Positions 12,901 through 25,919 are shown, numbered from the stretch's first letter. The stretch is DNA of 64,000 nt from Amaranthus tricolor (GCF_026212465.1 NC_080051.1:15247904-15311903), one strand, 5' to 3'. Numbers and translations: made by a program. Notes: generated from the letters alone by a model not told the origin.

Positions 12901-15900
12901 CATAAACCCTAAAAATTTAACCCATTAAACCCATTGAAATTCTATGCGCCTCCTCTGTTCCTCTTCTCTCCTTTGTGCGACTGTGCGGCCTACACCTTCT
13001 CCTTCCTCTTCTCTCCGGCGGCTTCTTCTCTGTGCGACTGTGCGCCTTCTCCTTCATCTTCTCTGCGGCACCAAGGTAAGTATTATTTCTTTGTTGTCCG
13101 ATTTTTTTGATTTTTTTGATCGATTTATTCTGATTTGGATTGTGTTCGATTTTTTTTATTTTTTTGTGTTTGATTTTAATGTTCATTGTTGTTACTGCTA
13201 TTTTCATTGTTCTTAATGCCATGTTTAATTCTTCATAATAATTTGGTTCGTGTTTGTGTTATTTAGGGTTCGATTTTTTGGTTTTGTGTTTGATTTTTTT
13301 GTGTTTGTGTTACTGCTATTTTTTGTGTTTGATTTTTTTGTGTTTGATTTTGTGTTATTTAGGGTTCATTGTTCTTAATCCTCATTAAATCTCAATTCTT
13401 TCTTCCTATTATTCTATACTTATTTTTTTTATTTACTCCATTTTTTGGTTTCTTGACCAATTTTTGCAAGATTCATATGTTTTGGCTTCATCGGTTTGTC
13501 TCATTTCAGGTAATTTTTTTTTTTTATTTTTTTTTTATTTTACAACTTATTTTACAACATATATTGTACACTGTATAATCTTTTGAATGAAAGCTTTTGA
13601 TAATCATTTGTATAATCTTTTGAAGTTAAGTAATGTAAAGTGATAACAATATCTTATTTATGTATACTGTGTTGTGTTAATACTGTATTGAATGAAAGCT
13701 TTATTACTTATTTAAGAAGATTTCGCAAAATTTGTATACCATTGAATCTAAACTATTTGGGTCAAATGGGTCAAATGACCTGAAATATATGGGTTTAATG
13801 TAGGGCTGGCAAAAGCTGAGCCGACCTGCTAACCTGATCTGAAACCGACCCGAAATTAGCGGGTTTGGGTTTAGATTTTTGACCCAATTAATTAAATGGG
13901 TCAACCCGACCTGATCTGTTTATTAAATGGGTTAGGTTCATGTTGAATATTTAAACCCGAAAAAAACCTGTTTAACCCATTTATTAAATGGGTCAATCAG
14001 GTCAGGTCGACCCATATTTAACCCGTTGAAAATTTTAAATAAAGTCATAATTCATAAAGATGATGACTAGAAATTTATTAACCCAAATAAAGTCATAACT
14101 GATATATCATAAAGACATAAACCCTAAAAATTTAACCCATTAAACCCATTGAAATTCTATGCGCCTCCTCTGTTCCTCTTCTCTCCTTTGTGCGACTGTG
14201 CGGCCTACACCTTCTCCTTCCTCTTCTCTCCGGCGGCTTCTTCTCTGTGCGACTGTGCGCCTTCTCCTTCATCTTCTCTGCGGCACCAAGGTAAGTATTA
14301 TTTCTTTGTTGTCCGATTTTTTTGATTTTTTTGATCGATTTATTCTGATTTGGATTGTGTTCGATTTTTTTTATTTTTTTGTGTTTGATTTTAATGTTCA
14401 TTGTTGTTACTGCTATTTTCATTGTTCTTAATGCCATGTTTAATTCTTCATAATAATTTGGTTCGTGTTTGTGTTATTTAGGGTTCGATTTTTTGGTTTT
14501 GTGTTTGATTTTTTTGTGTTTGTGTTACTGCTATTTTTTGTGTTTGATTTTTTTGTGTTTGATTTTGTGTTATTTAGGGTTCATTGTTCTTAATCCTCAT
14601 TAAATCTCAATTCTTTCTTCCTATTATTCTATACTTATTTTTTTTATTTACTCCATTTTTTGGTTTCTTGACCAATTTTTGCAAGATTCATATGTTTTGG
14701 CTTCATCGGTTTGTCTCATTTCAGGTAATTTTTTTTTTTTATTTTTTTTTTATTTTACAACTTATTTTACAACATATATTGTACACTGTATAATCTTTTG
14801 AATGAAAGCTTTTGATAATCATTTGTATAATCTTTTGAAGTTAAGTAATGTAAAGTGATAACAATATCTTATTTATGTATACTGTGTTGTGTTAATACTG
14901 TATTGAATGAAAGCTTTATTACTTATTTAAGAAGATTTCGCAAAATTTGTATACCATTGAATCTAAACTATTTGGGTCAAATGGGTCAAATGACCTGAAA
15001 TATATGGGTTTAATGTAGGGCTGGCAAAAGCTGAGCCGACCTGCTAACCTGATCTGAAACCGACCCGAAATTAGCGGGTTTGGGTTTAGATTTTTGACCC
15101 AATTAATTAAATGGGTCAACCCGACCTGATCTGTTTATTAAATGGGTTAGGTTCATGTTGAATATTTAAACCCGAAAAAAACCTGTTTAACCCATTTATT
15201 AAATGGGTCAATCAGGTCAGGTCGACCCATATTTAACCCGTTGAAAATTTTAAATAAAGTCATAATTCATAAAGATGATGACTAGAAATTTATTAACCCA
15301 AATAAAGTCATAACTGATATATCATAAAGACATAAACCCTAAAAATTTAACCCATTAAACCCATTGAAATTCTATGCGCCTCCTCTGTTCCTCTTCTCTC
15401 CTTTGTGCGACTGTGCGGCCTACACCTTCTCCTTCCTCTTCTCTCCGGCGGCTTCTTCTCTGTGCGACTGTGCGCCTTCTCCTTCATCTTCTCTGCGGCA
15501 CCAAGGTAAGTATTATTTCTTTGTTGTCCGATTTTTTTGATTTTTTTGATCGATTTATTCTGATTTGGATTGTGTTCGATTTTTTTTATTTTTTTGTGTT
15601 TGATTTTAATGTTCATTGTTGTTACTGCTATTTTCATTGTTCTTAATGCCATCTTTAATTCTTCATAATAATTTGGTTCGTGTTTGTGTTATTTAGGGTT
15701 CGATTTTTTGGTTTTGTGTTTGATTTTTTTGTGTTTGTGTTACTGCTATTTTTTGTGTTTGATTTTTTTGTGTTTGATTTTGTGTTATTTAGGGTTCATT
15801 GTTCTTAATCCTCATTAAATCTCAATTCTTTCTTCCTATTATTCTATACTTATTTTTTTTATTTACTCCATTTTTTGGTTTCTTGACCAATTTTTGCAAG

Positions 15901-18900
15901 ATTCATATGTTTTGGCTTCATCGGTTTGTCTCATTTCAGGTAATTTTTTTTTTTATTTTTTTTTTATTTTACAACTTATTTTACAACATATATTGTACAC
16001 TGTATAATCTTTTGAATGAAAGCTTTTGATAATCATTTGTATAATCTTTTGAAGTTAAGTAATGTAAAGTGATAACAATATCTTATTTATGTATACTGTG
16101 TTGTGTTAATACTGTATTGAATGAAAGCTTTATTACTTATTTAAGAAGATTTCGCAAAATTTGTATACCATTGAATCTAAACTATTTGGGTAAAATGGGT
16201 CAAATGACCTGAAATATATGGGTTTAATGTAGGGCTGGCAAAAGCTGAGCCGACCTGCTAACCTGATCTGAAACCGACCCGAAATTAGCGGGTTTGGGTT
16301 TAGATTTTTGACCCAATTAATTAAATGGGTCAACCCGACCTGATCTGTTTATTAAATGGGTTAGGTTCATGTTGAATATTTAAACCCGAAAAAAACCTGT
16401 TTAACCCATTTATTAAATGGGTCAATCAGGTCAGGTCGACCCATATTTAACCCGTTGAAAATTTTAAATAAAGTCATAATTCATAAAGATGATGACTAGA
16501 AATTTATTAACCCAAATAAAGTCATAACTGATATATCATAAAGACATAAACCCTAAAAATTTAACCCATTAAACCCATTGAAATTCTATGCGCCTCCTCT
16601 GTTCCTCTTCTCTCCTTTGTGCGACTGTGCGGCCTACACCTTCTCCTTCCTCTTCTCTCCGGCGGCTTCTTCTCTGTGCGACTGTGCGCCTTCTCCTTCA
16701 TCTTCTCTGCGGCACCAAGGTAAGTATTATTTCTTTGTTGTCCGATTTTTTTGATTTTTTTGATCGATTTATTCTGATTTGGATTGTGTTCGATTTTTTT
16801 TATTTTTTTGTGTTTGATTTTAATGTTCATTGTTGTTACTGCTATTTTCATTGTTCTTAATGCCATCTTTAATTCTTCATAATAATTTGGTTCGTGTTTG
16901 TGTTATTTAGGGTTCGATTTTTTGGTTTTGTGTTTGATTTTTTTGTGTTTGTGTTACTGCTATTTTTTGTGTTTGATTTTTTTGTGTTTGATTTTGTGTT
17001 ATTTAGGGTTCATTGTTCTTAATCCTCATTAAATCTCAATTCTTTCTTCCTATTATTCTATACTTATTTTTTTTATTTACTCCATTTTTTGGTTTCTTGA
17101 CCAATTTTTGCAAGATTCATATGTTTTGGCTTCATCGGTTTGTCTCATTTCAGGTAATTTTTTTTTTATTTTTTTTTTATTTTACAACTTATTTTACAAC
17201 ATATATTGTACACTGTATAATCTTTTGAATGAAAGCTTTTGATAATCATTTGTATAATCTTTTGAAGTTAAGTAATGTAAAGTGATAACAATATCTTATT
17301 TATGTATACTGTGTTGTGTTAATACTGTATTGAATGAAAGCTTTATTACTTATTTAAGAAGATTTCGCAAAATTTGTATACCATTGAATCTAAACTATTT
17401 GGGTCAAATGGGTCAAATGACCTGAAATATATGGGTTTAATGTAGGGCTGGCAAAAGCTGAGCCGACCTGCTAACCTGATCTGAAACCGACCCGAAATTA
17501 GCGGGTTTGGGTTTAGATTTTTGACCCAATTAATTAAATGGGTCAACCCGACCTGATCTGTTTATTAAATGGGTTAGGTTCATGTTGAATATTTAAACCC
17601 GAAAAAAACCTGTTTAACCCATTTATTAAATGGGTCAATCAGGTCAGGTCGACCCATATTTAACCCGTTGAAAATTTTAAATAAAGTCATAATTCATAAA
17701 GATGATGACTAGAAATTTATTAACCCAAATAAAGTCATAACTGATATATCATAAAGACATAAACCCTAAAAATTTAACCCATTAAACCCATTGAAATTCT
17801 ATGCGCCTCCTCTGTTCCTCTTCTCTCCTTTGTGCGACTGTGCGGCCTACACCTTCTCCTTCCTCTTCTCTCCGGCGGCTTCTTCTCTGTGCGACTGTGC
17901 GCCTTCTCCTTCATCTTCTCTGCGGCACCAAGGTAAGTATTATTTCTTTGTTGTCCGATTTTTTTGATTTTTTTGATCGATTTATTCTGATTTGGATTGT
18001 GTTCGATTTTTTTTATTTTTTTGTGTTTGATTTTAATGTTCATTGTTGTTACTGCTATTTTCATTGTTCTTAATGCCATCTTTAATTCTTCATAATAATT
18101 TGGTTCGTGTTTGTGTTATTTAGGGTTCGATTTTTTGGTTTTGTGTTTGATTTTTTTGTGTTTGTGTTACTGCTATTTTTTGTGTTTGATTTTTTTGTGT
18201 TTGATTTTGTGTTATTTAGGGTTCATTGTTCTTAATCCTCATTAAATCTCAATTCTTTCTTCCTATTATTCTATACTTATTTTTTTTATTTACTCCATTT
18301 TTTGGTTTCTTGACAAATTTTTGCAAGATTCATATGTTTTGGCTTCATCGGTTTGTCTCATTTCAGGTAATTTTTTTTTTTATTTTTTTTTATTTTACAA
18401 CTTATTTTACAACATATATTGTACACTGTATAATCTTTTGAATGAAAGCTTTTGATAATCATTTGTATAATCTTTTGAAGTTAAGTAATGTAAAGTGATA
18501 ACAATATCTTATTTATGTATACTGTGTTGTGTTAATACTGTATTGAATGAAAGCTTTATTACTTATTTAAGAAGATTTCGCAAAATTTGTATACCATTGA
18601 ATCTAAACTATTTGGGTCAAATGGGTCAAATGACCTGAAATATATGGGTTTAATGTAGGGCTGGCAAAAGCTGAGCCGACCTGCTAACCTGATCTGAAAC
18701 CGACCCGAAATTAGCGGGTTTGGGTTTAGATTTTTGACCCAATTAATTAAATGGGTCAATCCGACCTGATCTGTTTATTAAATGGGTTAGGTTCATGTTG
18801 AATATTTAAACCCGAAAAAAACCTGTTTAACCCATTTATTAAATGGGTCAATCAGGTCAGGTCGACCCATATTTAACCCGTTGAAAATTTTAAATAAAGT

Positions 18901-21900
18901 CATAATTCATAAAGATGATGACTAGAAATTTATTAACCCAAATAAAGTCATAACTGATATATCATAAAGACATAAACCCTAAAAATTTAACCCATTAAAC
19001 CCATTGAAATTCTATGCGCCTCCTCTGTTCCTCTTCTCTCCTTTGTGCGACTGTGCGGCCTACACCTTCTCCTTCCTCTTCTCTCCGGCGGCTTCTTCTC
19101 TGTGCGACTGTGCGCCTTCTCCTTCATCTTCTCTGCGGCACCAAGGTAAGTATTATTTCTTTGTTGTCCGATTTTTTTGATTTTTTTGATCGATTTATTC
19201 TGATTTGGATTGTGTTCGATTTTTTTTTATTTTTTTGTGTTTGATTTTAATGTTCATTGTTGTTACTGCTATTTTCATTGTTCTTAATGCCATCTTTAAT
19301 TCTTCATAATAATTTGGTTCGTGTTTGTGTTATTTAGGGTTCGATTTTTTGGTTTTGTGTTTGATTTTTTTGTGTTTGTGTTACTGCTATTTTTTGTGTT
19401 TGATTTTTTTGTGTTTGATTTTGTGTTATTTAGGGTTCATTGTTCTTAATCCTCATTAAATCTCAATTCTTTCTTCCTATTATTCTATACTTATTTTTTT
19501 TATTTACTCCATTTTTTGGTTTCTTGACCAATTTTTGCAAGATTCATATGTTTTGGCTTCATCGGTTTGTCTCATTTCAGGTAATTTTTTATTTTTTATT
19601 TTTATTTTACAACTTATTTTACAACATATATTGTACACTGTATAATCTTTTGAATGAAAGCTTTTGATAATCATTTGTATAATCTTTTGAAGTTAAGTAA
19701 TGTAAAGTGATAACAATATCTTATTTATGTATACTGTGTTGTGTTAATACTGTATTGAATGAAAGCTTTATTACTTATTTAAGAAGATTTCGCAAAATTT
19801 GTATACCATTGAATCTAAACTATTTGGGTCAAATGGGTCAAATGACCTGAAATATATGGGTTTAATGTAGGGCTGGCAAAAGCTGAGCCGACCTGCTAAC
19901 CTGATCTGAAACCGACCCGAAATTAGCGGGTTTGGGTTTAGATTTTTGACCCAATTAATTAAATGGGTCAACCCGACCTGATCTGTTTATTAAATGGGTT
20001 AGGTTCATGTTGAATATTTAAACCCGAAAAAAACTTGTTTAACCCATTTATTAAATGGGTCAATCAGGTCAGGTCGACCCATATTTAACCCGTTGAAAAT
20101 TTTAAATAAAGTCATAATTCATAAAGATGATGACTAGAAATTTATTAACCCAAATAAAGTCATAACTGATATATCATAAAGACATAAACCCTAAAAATTT
20201 AACCCATTAAACCCATTGAAATTCTATGCGCCTCCTCTGTTCCTCTTCTCTCCTTTGTGCGACTGTGCGGCCTACACCTTCTCCTTCCTCTTCTCTCCGG
20301 CGGCTTCTTCTCTGTGCGACTGTGCGCCTTCTCCTTCATCTTCTCTGCGGCACCAAGGTAAGTATTATTTCTTTGTTGTCCGATTTTTTTGATTTTTTTG
20401 ATCGATTTATTCTGATTTGGATTGTGTTCGATTTTTTTTATTTTTTTGTGTTTGATTTTAATGTTCATTGTTGTTACTGCTATTTTCATTGTTCTTAATG
20501 CCATGTTTAATTCTTCATAATAATTTGGTTCGTGTTTGTGTTATTTAGGGTTCGATTTTTTGGTTTTGTGTTTGATTTTTTTGTGTTTGTGTTACTGCTA
20601 TTTTTTGTGTTTGATTTTTTTGTGTTTGATTTTGTGTTATTTAGGGTTCATTGTTCTTAATCCTCATTAAATCTCAATTCTTTCTTCCTATTATTCTATA
20701 CTTATTTTTTTTATTTACTCCATTTTTTGGTTTCTTGACCAATTTTTGCAAGATTCATATGTTTTGGCTTCATCGGTTTGTCTCATTTCAGGTAATTTTT
20801 TTTTTTTATTTTTTTTTTATTTTACAACTTATTTTACAACATATATTGTACACTGTATAATCTTTTGAATGAAAGCTTTTGATAATCATTTGTATAATCT
20901 TTTGAAGTTAAGTAATGTAAAGTGATAACAATATCTTATTTATGTATACTGTGTTGTGTTAATACTGTATTGAATGAAAGCTTTATTACTTATTTAAGAA
21001 GATTTCGCAAAATTTGTATACCATTGAATCTAAACTATTTGGGTCAAATGGGTCAAATGACCTGAAATATATGGGTTTAATGTAGGGCTGGCAAAAGCTG
21101 AGCCGACCTGCTAACCTGATCTGAAACCGACCCGAAATTAGCGGGTTTGGGTTTAGATTTTTGACCCAATTAATTAAATGGGTCAACCCGACCTGATCTG
21201 TTTATTAAATGGGTTAGGTTCATGTTGAATATTTAAACCCGAAAAAAACCTGTTTAACCCATTTATTAAATGGGTCAATCAGGTCAGGTCGACCCATATT
21301 TAACCCGTTGAAAATTTTAAATAAAGTCATAATTCATAAAGATGATGACTAGAAATTTATTAACCCAAATAAAGTCATAACTGATATATCATAAAGACAT
21401 AAACCCTAAAAATTTAACCCATTAAACCCATTGAAATTCTATGCGCCTCCTCTGTTCCTCTTCTCTCCTTTGTGCGACTGTGCGGCCTACACCTTCTCCT
21501 TCCTCTTCTCTCCGGCGGCTTCTTCTCTGTGCGACTGTGCGCCTTCTCCTTCATCTTCTCTGCGGCACCAAGGTAAGTATTATTTCTTTGTTGTCCGATT
21601 TTTTTGATTTTTTTGATCGATTTATTCTGATTTGGATTGTGTTCGATTTTTTTTATATTTTTGTGTTTGATTTTAATGTTCATTGTTGTTACTGCTATTT
21701 TCATTGTTCTTAATGCCATCTTTAATTCTTCATAATAATTTGGTTCGTGTTTGTGTTATTTAGGGTTCGATTTTTTGGTTTTGCGTTTGATTTTTTGTGT
21801 TTGATTTTTTTGTGTTTGATTTTGTGTTATTTAGGGTTCATTGTTCTTAATCCTCATTAAATCTCAATTCTTTCTTCCTATTATTCTATACTTATTTTCT

Positions 21901-22280
21901 TTATTTACTCCATTTTTTGGTTTCTTGACCAATTTTTGCAAGATTCATATGTTTTGGCTTCATCGGTTTGTCTCATTTCAGGTAATTTTTTTTTATTTTT
22001 TTTATTTTTATTTTACAACTTATTTTACAACATATATTGTATACTGTATAATCTTTTGAATGAAAGCTTTTGATAATCTTTTGTGTAATCTTTTGAAGTT
22101 AAGTAATGTAAAGTGATAACAATATCTTATTTATGTATACTGTATTGTGTTAATACTGTATTGAATGAAAGCTTTATTACTTATTTAAGAAGATTTCGCA
22201 AAATTTGTATACCATTGAATCTAAACTATTTGGGTCAAATGGGTCAAATGACCTGAAATATATGGGTTTAAAGTAGGGCT

Positions 22281-22321
22281 GGCAAAACCTATGATGGGCA
22301 TTCGGAGGTTGCCATTCTGGC
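22281..22321 (-). pseudogene. MULE transposase fragment (downstream piece, cut by the array)
   Basis: Read on the minus strand, this short piece encodes EWQPPNAHHRFC, the conserved stretch that follows the ISD(R/K)HAGI segment in plant Mutator-like (MULE) transposases. It continues, in frame once one copy of the 5-bp target duplication is removed, from the larger fragment at 25920-26490. The 3.6-kb element at 22322-25919 therefore sits inside one ancestral transposase gene. The fragment ends at the tandem array, where GGCAAAA is shared by both sides. Confidence 0.8.
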
Positions 22322-22625
22322 TGTAACACCCCGAGATTTTCTAACGTCATTAATTAATATTTTAATGACTTTTGGGTATTTTATAATTATATTAAATTAA
22401 TTTTAAAGTAGTTTTAATAAATTTCTTTCATATACGAATTTAAATATTAACATATAATTATATTAAAAATACGATTGCAACCTCTAAAATAAAGAGGTTC
22501 GAATCAAAATTATTATTTTATTTATACATGTGAGTACACAAAGGTGAGCCTCTTAGTTAGGTCTCGCAAGAAAATAAATCGAGATAAAAGTAAATAAATA
22601 AATAAACGTAATAATAATAATAAAC

Positions 22626-22698
<73 letters not shown>
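22626..22698. repeat. (AAT)n microsatellite
   Basis: About 24 uninterrupted trinucleotide repeats lie just upstream of the TATA box of the solo-LTR-like element. The long poly-leucine reading frame through it on the minus strand is an artefact. Confidence 0.97.
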
Positions 22699-22699
<1 letters not shown>

Positions 22700-22800
22700 G
22701 AGTATAAAACTCGTGAAAACCCTAAATACTCAAGCAAGAACCGTCACTCTCCTTCTCTTCCTTCTCCTTCTTTCTCTCTTCTCCCTTTTGCGCCACAAGT
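22700..22800 (+). promoter_or_regulatory. LTR promoter: TATA box and CT-rich leader
   Basis: GAGTATAAAACTCG places a TATAAAA box at 22703-22709. It is followed after about 30 bp by AACCCTAAATACTC and then a CTCCTTCTC-rich leader. This is the expected layout of an LTR U3/R junction and gives the element a plus-strand orientation. Open frames of 60-130 codons downstream (22730-23200) look like leader sequence rather than genes. Confidence 0.55.
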
Positions 22801-24479
22801 GAGCAGAGTAGCTGGGCGCCACCAGCCGCTTCACGGCCAACAGAAACACCACCAGCTTCCCTTCTCTTCCCCACGGCAGAAGCAAGTAGCACCGGGCTTC
22901 CTCCTCACTCCCACGTGCAGCCCCAGCAGCAGGCGGCTGCAACTGCGCCTCACAGCAACAGGCGGCTACGGGTTTGCTTCCCTCTCCATGCAGCCCTCCT
23001 CCACCACCCATATCTTGAGTCACGCCACCACCACAAGAACCACCAACCTCTTGACCCATTTTCTAGTTTCACCCATTGTAAGCCATCTCTCACTTTTCAA
23101 ATTGATTAATTTACTAATTCTAACTAGAATCTACCATGTTTATGAGTTGTGTGTTGATTGTGTATTAGTCTCATTGAATTTTAGTATGGGTAATAGTTAA
23201 AAGAATTATCCTTGAACATGAAATGATTAGGGTTTTAATTAGAGATCTGATTACTAGTAGTGTGTGTGTGTTTGTATGCTTCTTGGGTGGTGCGATGATT
23301 TATTCAATAATCTTATAAGTAGTTTTAAGACTTGGTTGATTATTGTTGTGGCAATTAGTAATGTTTTTGATTACAGTTGACTATAGAAATGATTTTGGTT
23401 GTTAATTGGAAGTAGTAGTTACTAATTTTTGTGGTTTGATTGTGTAAATTACAAATACCCTTATTAGGTTGTTATTGAAGTTATAGATACATGATATTGG
23501 TAAGCCAAGAGCATAATGTCAACTTAACGTCGATGGTTGCTAAAGTTATTTGTCGTGTTGTTTTGATTATAGTTCTTAATAGCTTTGGAGGATGCAACAA
23601 ATGATATCCCGATATGGTAACTCTAAGATTTGCTTTATCTTTATATTAATATTATATTAAAATTGTAAGATTTAGTTGTGCTTAGTTATTTTTGGGTAAC
23701 GCGAGCCGATATGCTCAAAATTAGTTAGTGCAAAGAAACAATTCACACATACTTCTACTTTAAATTGATGGAAAGACTTATGCTGTGTTGAGTCAATGAT
23801 TTTGACTTGTATTGAATGAGTTGTGTGCGTGCTAGAGTAATCGGAAACTCATGTTGAATGGGTGATAGTGGTTAATTTGGTATTTATTTTGGTATGTCAA
23901 AGTAGTTAAGGGAAATTATTAGTTCTACTCATAACTTATATAGGTGCCCATTTTGTAAGAGGAAAGTAGAGCCTTAGTTGGGTGATTTTGTGACTTTTGA
24001 TCGTGCAGTGACGCTTACAGGTACGTACACGCAGTAATAACCCTTATATGCAATTTTCTTTAAGACATTATTGTTTATTTTGATAGTATGCATTGTATCG
24101 AAACTATGAAGTACTAGTGAGTACACTTTATATGAAGAGCTATCGACTATGAAGTCCTTGCGCTTAGAATAGTTTAAAGAATGAGAGTGTTAGTAGAAGG
24201 CGGGAACCACCCCCTTATTTATTTAAGAATTAGATTATGCCTTAATTGGAGTTAGAATGACTCCGTTATAGGTGAATTTCATATTCTATTGAGTGGCTCA
24301 GTGGGTTTTGGCGCGCTGCTATCCCAGGGCGCTCATTAGTAGTTGAGAGTGGAAGTTATTCCCATCTGATAAGGTACTAGATTATGATTAGCTGGCGTGA
24401 CTCAACTGGATTATGTCCGGTTGATTTATTAGTCCCCTAGGTGAGGTTCGACGGGACCACCGTAAGGGGGGTATGAGCA

Positions 24480-24710
24480 TGCTTGGGTCATTGGGCGCCG
24501 GATGGCCGATACCGCCCCTTGACCGAGGTGTTACCATGCGGGCCTTGAAAACCCCAATATGGTGGCCTCTTCATTGGTTTAGTACCCCAGTGTGTTATTT
24601 TTTTCCCGAAGGTAGGACCCAAGAGGGTCAGCTGGAGGGGGCATGAGCTTGTACTTTTCCATGGGCGCCGGATGACCGATAACGCCCTTGGCCGTGTCAC
24701 TATGCCAGGA
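24480..24710 (+). repeat. Imperfect direct repeats (GGGCGCCGGATG) in the solo LTR
   Basis: GGGCGCCGGATGGCCGATA at about 24493 is echoed by GGGCGCCGGATGACCGATA at about 24664, each followed by a CGCCC-TTG-CCG segment. The block is much more GC-rich than its surroundings. Similar GC-rich CGCCGGATG blocks are, to my knowledge, seen in long plant LTRs. The reading frame through it is not supported as a gene. Confidence 0.6.
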
Positions 24711-24723
24711 AGTAGAGAAAGAT

Positions 24724-24895
24724 CCACTGATAGAAAGTTACTCAGTGATAGAAAGTTTATTCATTGATCGAAAATTATATAACGATAGAAGGTTCATTCT
24801 TTGATAGAAAACTTACACATTGATAGAACGTTTACTCTTTGATAGAATATTTAGTCATTGATAGAACATCTACTTATTGATAGAATAGTTTATGC
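24724..24895 (+). repeat. Minisatellite of ~21 bp (TTGATAGAA unit)
   Basis: About eight degenerate copies of a ~21-bp unit with core ATTGATAGAA follow one another inside the solo-LTR-like element. Copies differ at a few positions each, so the array is old or was never homogenised. Confidence 0.85.
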
Positions 24896-25919
24896 TAGTG
24901 AGAAGTGTGCCTAAGTTAAGTTACCTCAAGAGTATTACAGACTATGATCACACGTACCTTAAGATAGACAAGCTCTATAAGGTCGTGTGTTAGGTATTCT
25001 GTTAATGCCTTGGTCGAGTTGATACTATACGTGTTTTGCAAGAGTTTATGTTTGAAAAGAGGAGCGTGAAGACCTGCATTCTACCCAAGAACTAACACAT
25101 GGTTCGGGTTGGAAAGCACGTAATGAAATTAAGAAGTATAAGTGGCCGATAAACGGTTACTATCTGTGCTTGCGTTTTATGAAATCATCTTATGTTGTTT
25201 TATGATATAATGCTATCTAGTAGTTGGCCTTATTATATTTGATGCTAGTTACTGACGTGTACGTGTTTGTGTTTATGTTTGATTGTTGATGACTTTCTAT
25301 GATTGTCCTGCTATGACACATTGGCCTTTGGTCTAATGTCGAGTAGCAGGAGGATCATAGACAAGCGTAGCAGGTATTGGAGCATCCTTTGCATAGCATT
25401 GCATTTGGGGAGAGTGATGAGGGCGAAGCATAACCGGTGTCATACCGCTATCTTTCGATTTTGTAGCTCTTGTTATCTTTTGTAAACTTTGGTTGTATAT
25501 GTTTTGTTATGAGGCCTTGTGTCCTCCCTCGTATATTTGTATTTTCGCTACGTAATTTATAACTCTGTATGGTTTTAAGGAGTTAAGTTTTTTTTTTAAA
25601 ACGCAAACGTCGACACTGGAACCACGATCCATGTTTGGCATGTTGATTTGAGAAGCCGGCGATGAATCATTCCGCCGTGACATAGATTTGATAGGCCGTT
25701 AGTGCCTTTACTTTATTAGCTTCTTAATTAACTTTTGTTTTTCTACAAAGGCGCACAGTTTTAAGGCAGATGCTGCCAAAATTTCCACTCACCTTTTTAA
25801 AGTTAATATTTAACGTTTATGTAAATTCTATTCCTTTTTCTTTTATGTAACACCCGAATTTCCTCCCGTCCTTTACGGTTTTGGTTTCGTTAAGGGGTCG
25901 GAAATTCTGGGGTGTTACA

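Larger units (their letters stand above)
1..22287. repeat. Tandem array of a ~1,214-bp unit (18 full units plus one partial)
   Basis: The same ~1,214-bp sequence repeats head to tail from the first base of the window. Taking AGGGTTCATTG as the unit start, units begin at 1, 1215, 2430, 3644, 4858, 6072, 7287, 8501, 9716, 10931, 12146, 13361, 14576, 15791, 17005, 18218, 19432, 20643 and 21833. Lengths are 1213-1215 bp, except unit 17 (1211), unit 18 (1190) and the cut-off unit 19 (455). Units are nearly identical; most length changes are in one T-tract. The left edge lies outside the window. Each unit has a hAT-like end, GGGTCAACCCG-type subterminal repeats, a CT-rich exon-like block with a splice donor, and T/G-rich intron-like DNA. 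No convincing protein is encoded. It is best described as a transposon-derived satellite or long tandem duplication; I do not recognise a named family. Confidence 0.97.
22322..25919 (+). mobile_element. Solo-LTR-like element with TGTAACACC ends, inserted in a MULE gene
   Basis: The element starts TGTAACACCCCGAG and ends CTGGGGTGTTACA, so its ends are TG...CA and nearly inverted copies of each other. It is flanked by CTGGC (22317-22321) and CCGGC (25920-25924), a 5-bp target duplication with one transition. It interrupts a MULE transposase reading frame exactly at that point. Inside are a TATA box near 22703, a CT-rich leader, GC-richer direct repeats near 24470-24710, a ~21-bp minisatellite and no convincing retrotransposon protein. 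This fits a solo LTR of about 3.6 kb, a length typical of some Ty3/Gypsy chromovirus LTRs (inference). A non-coding element with LTR-like ends is the alternative. Confidence 0.8.

Noticed and set aside
9..22059. Repeated open frames of 66-101 codons in every array unit (both strands)
   Set aside because: They recur only because the unit recurs. The 101- and 90-codon frames overlap on opposite strands in a low-complexity CT-rich block, and none resembles a protein family.
1..22287. CRISPR array, rDNA spacer or telomere
   Set aside because: The unit is 1.2 kb with no spacer variation, there is no rRNA sequence, and TTTAGGG occurs as isolated motifs rather than in tandem.
22522..22737. Poly-leucine membrane protein
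   Set aside because: It is a translated (AAT)n microsatellite.
22730..23200. Two overlapping frames (109 and 133 codons) as a host gene
   Set aside because: They lie just downstream of the LTR TATA box, on opposite strands, in CT- and CAC-rich leader sequence with no family resemblance.
24488..24727. 79-codon minus-strand frame
   Set aside because: It lies in the GC-richer direct repeats of the solo LTR and has no recognisable domain.
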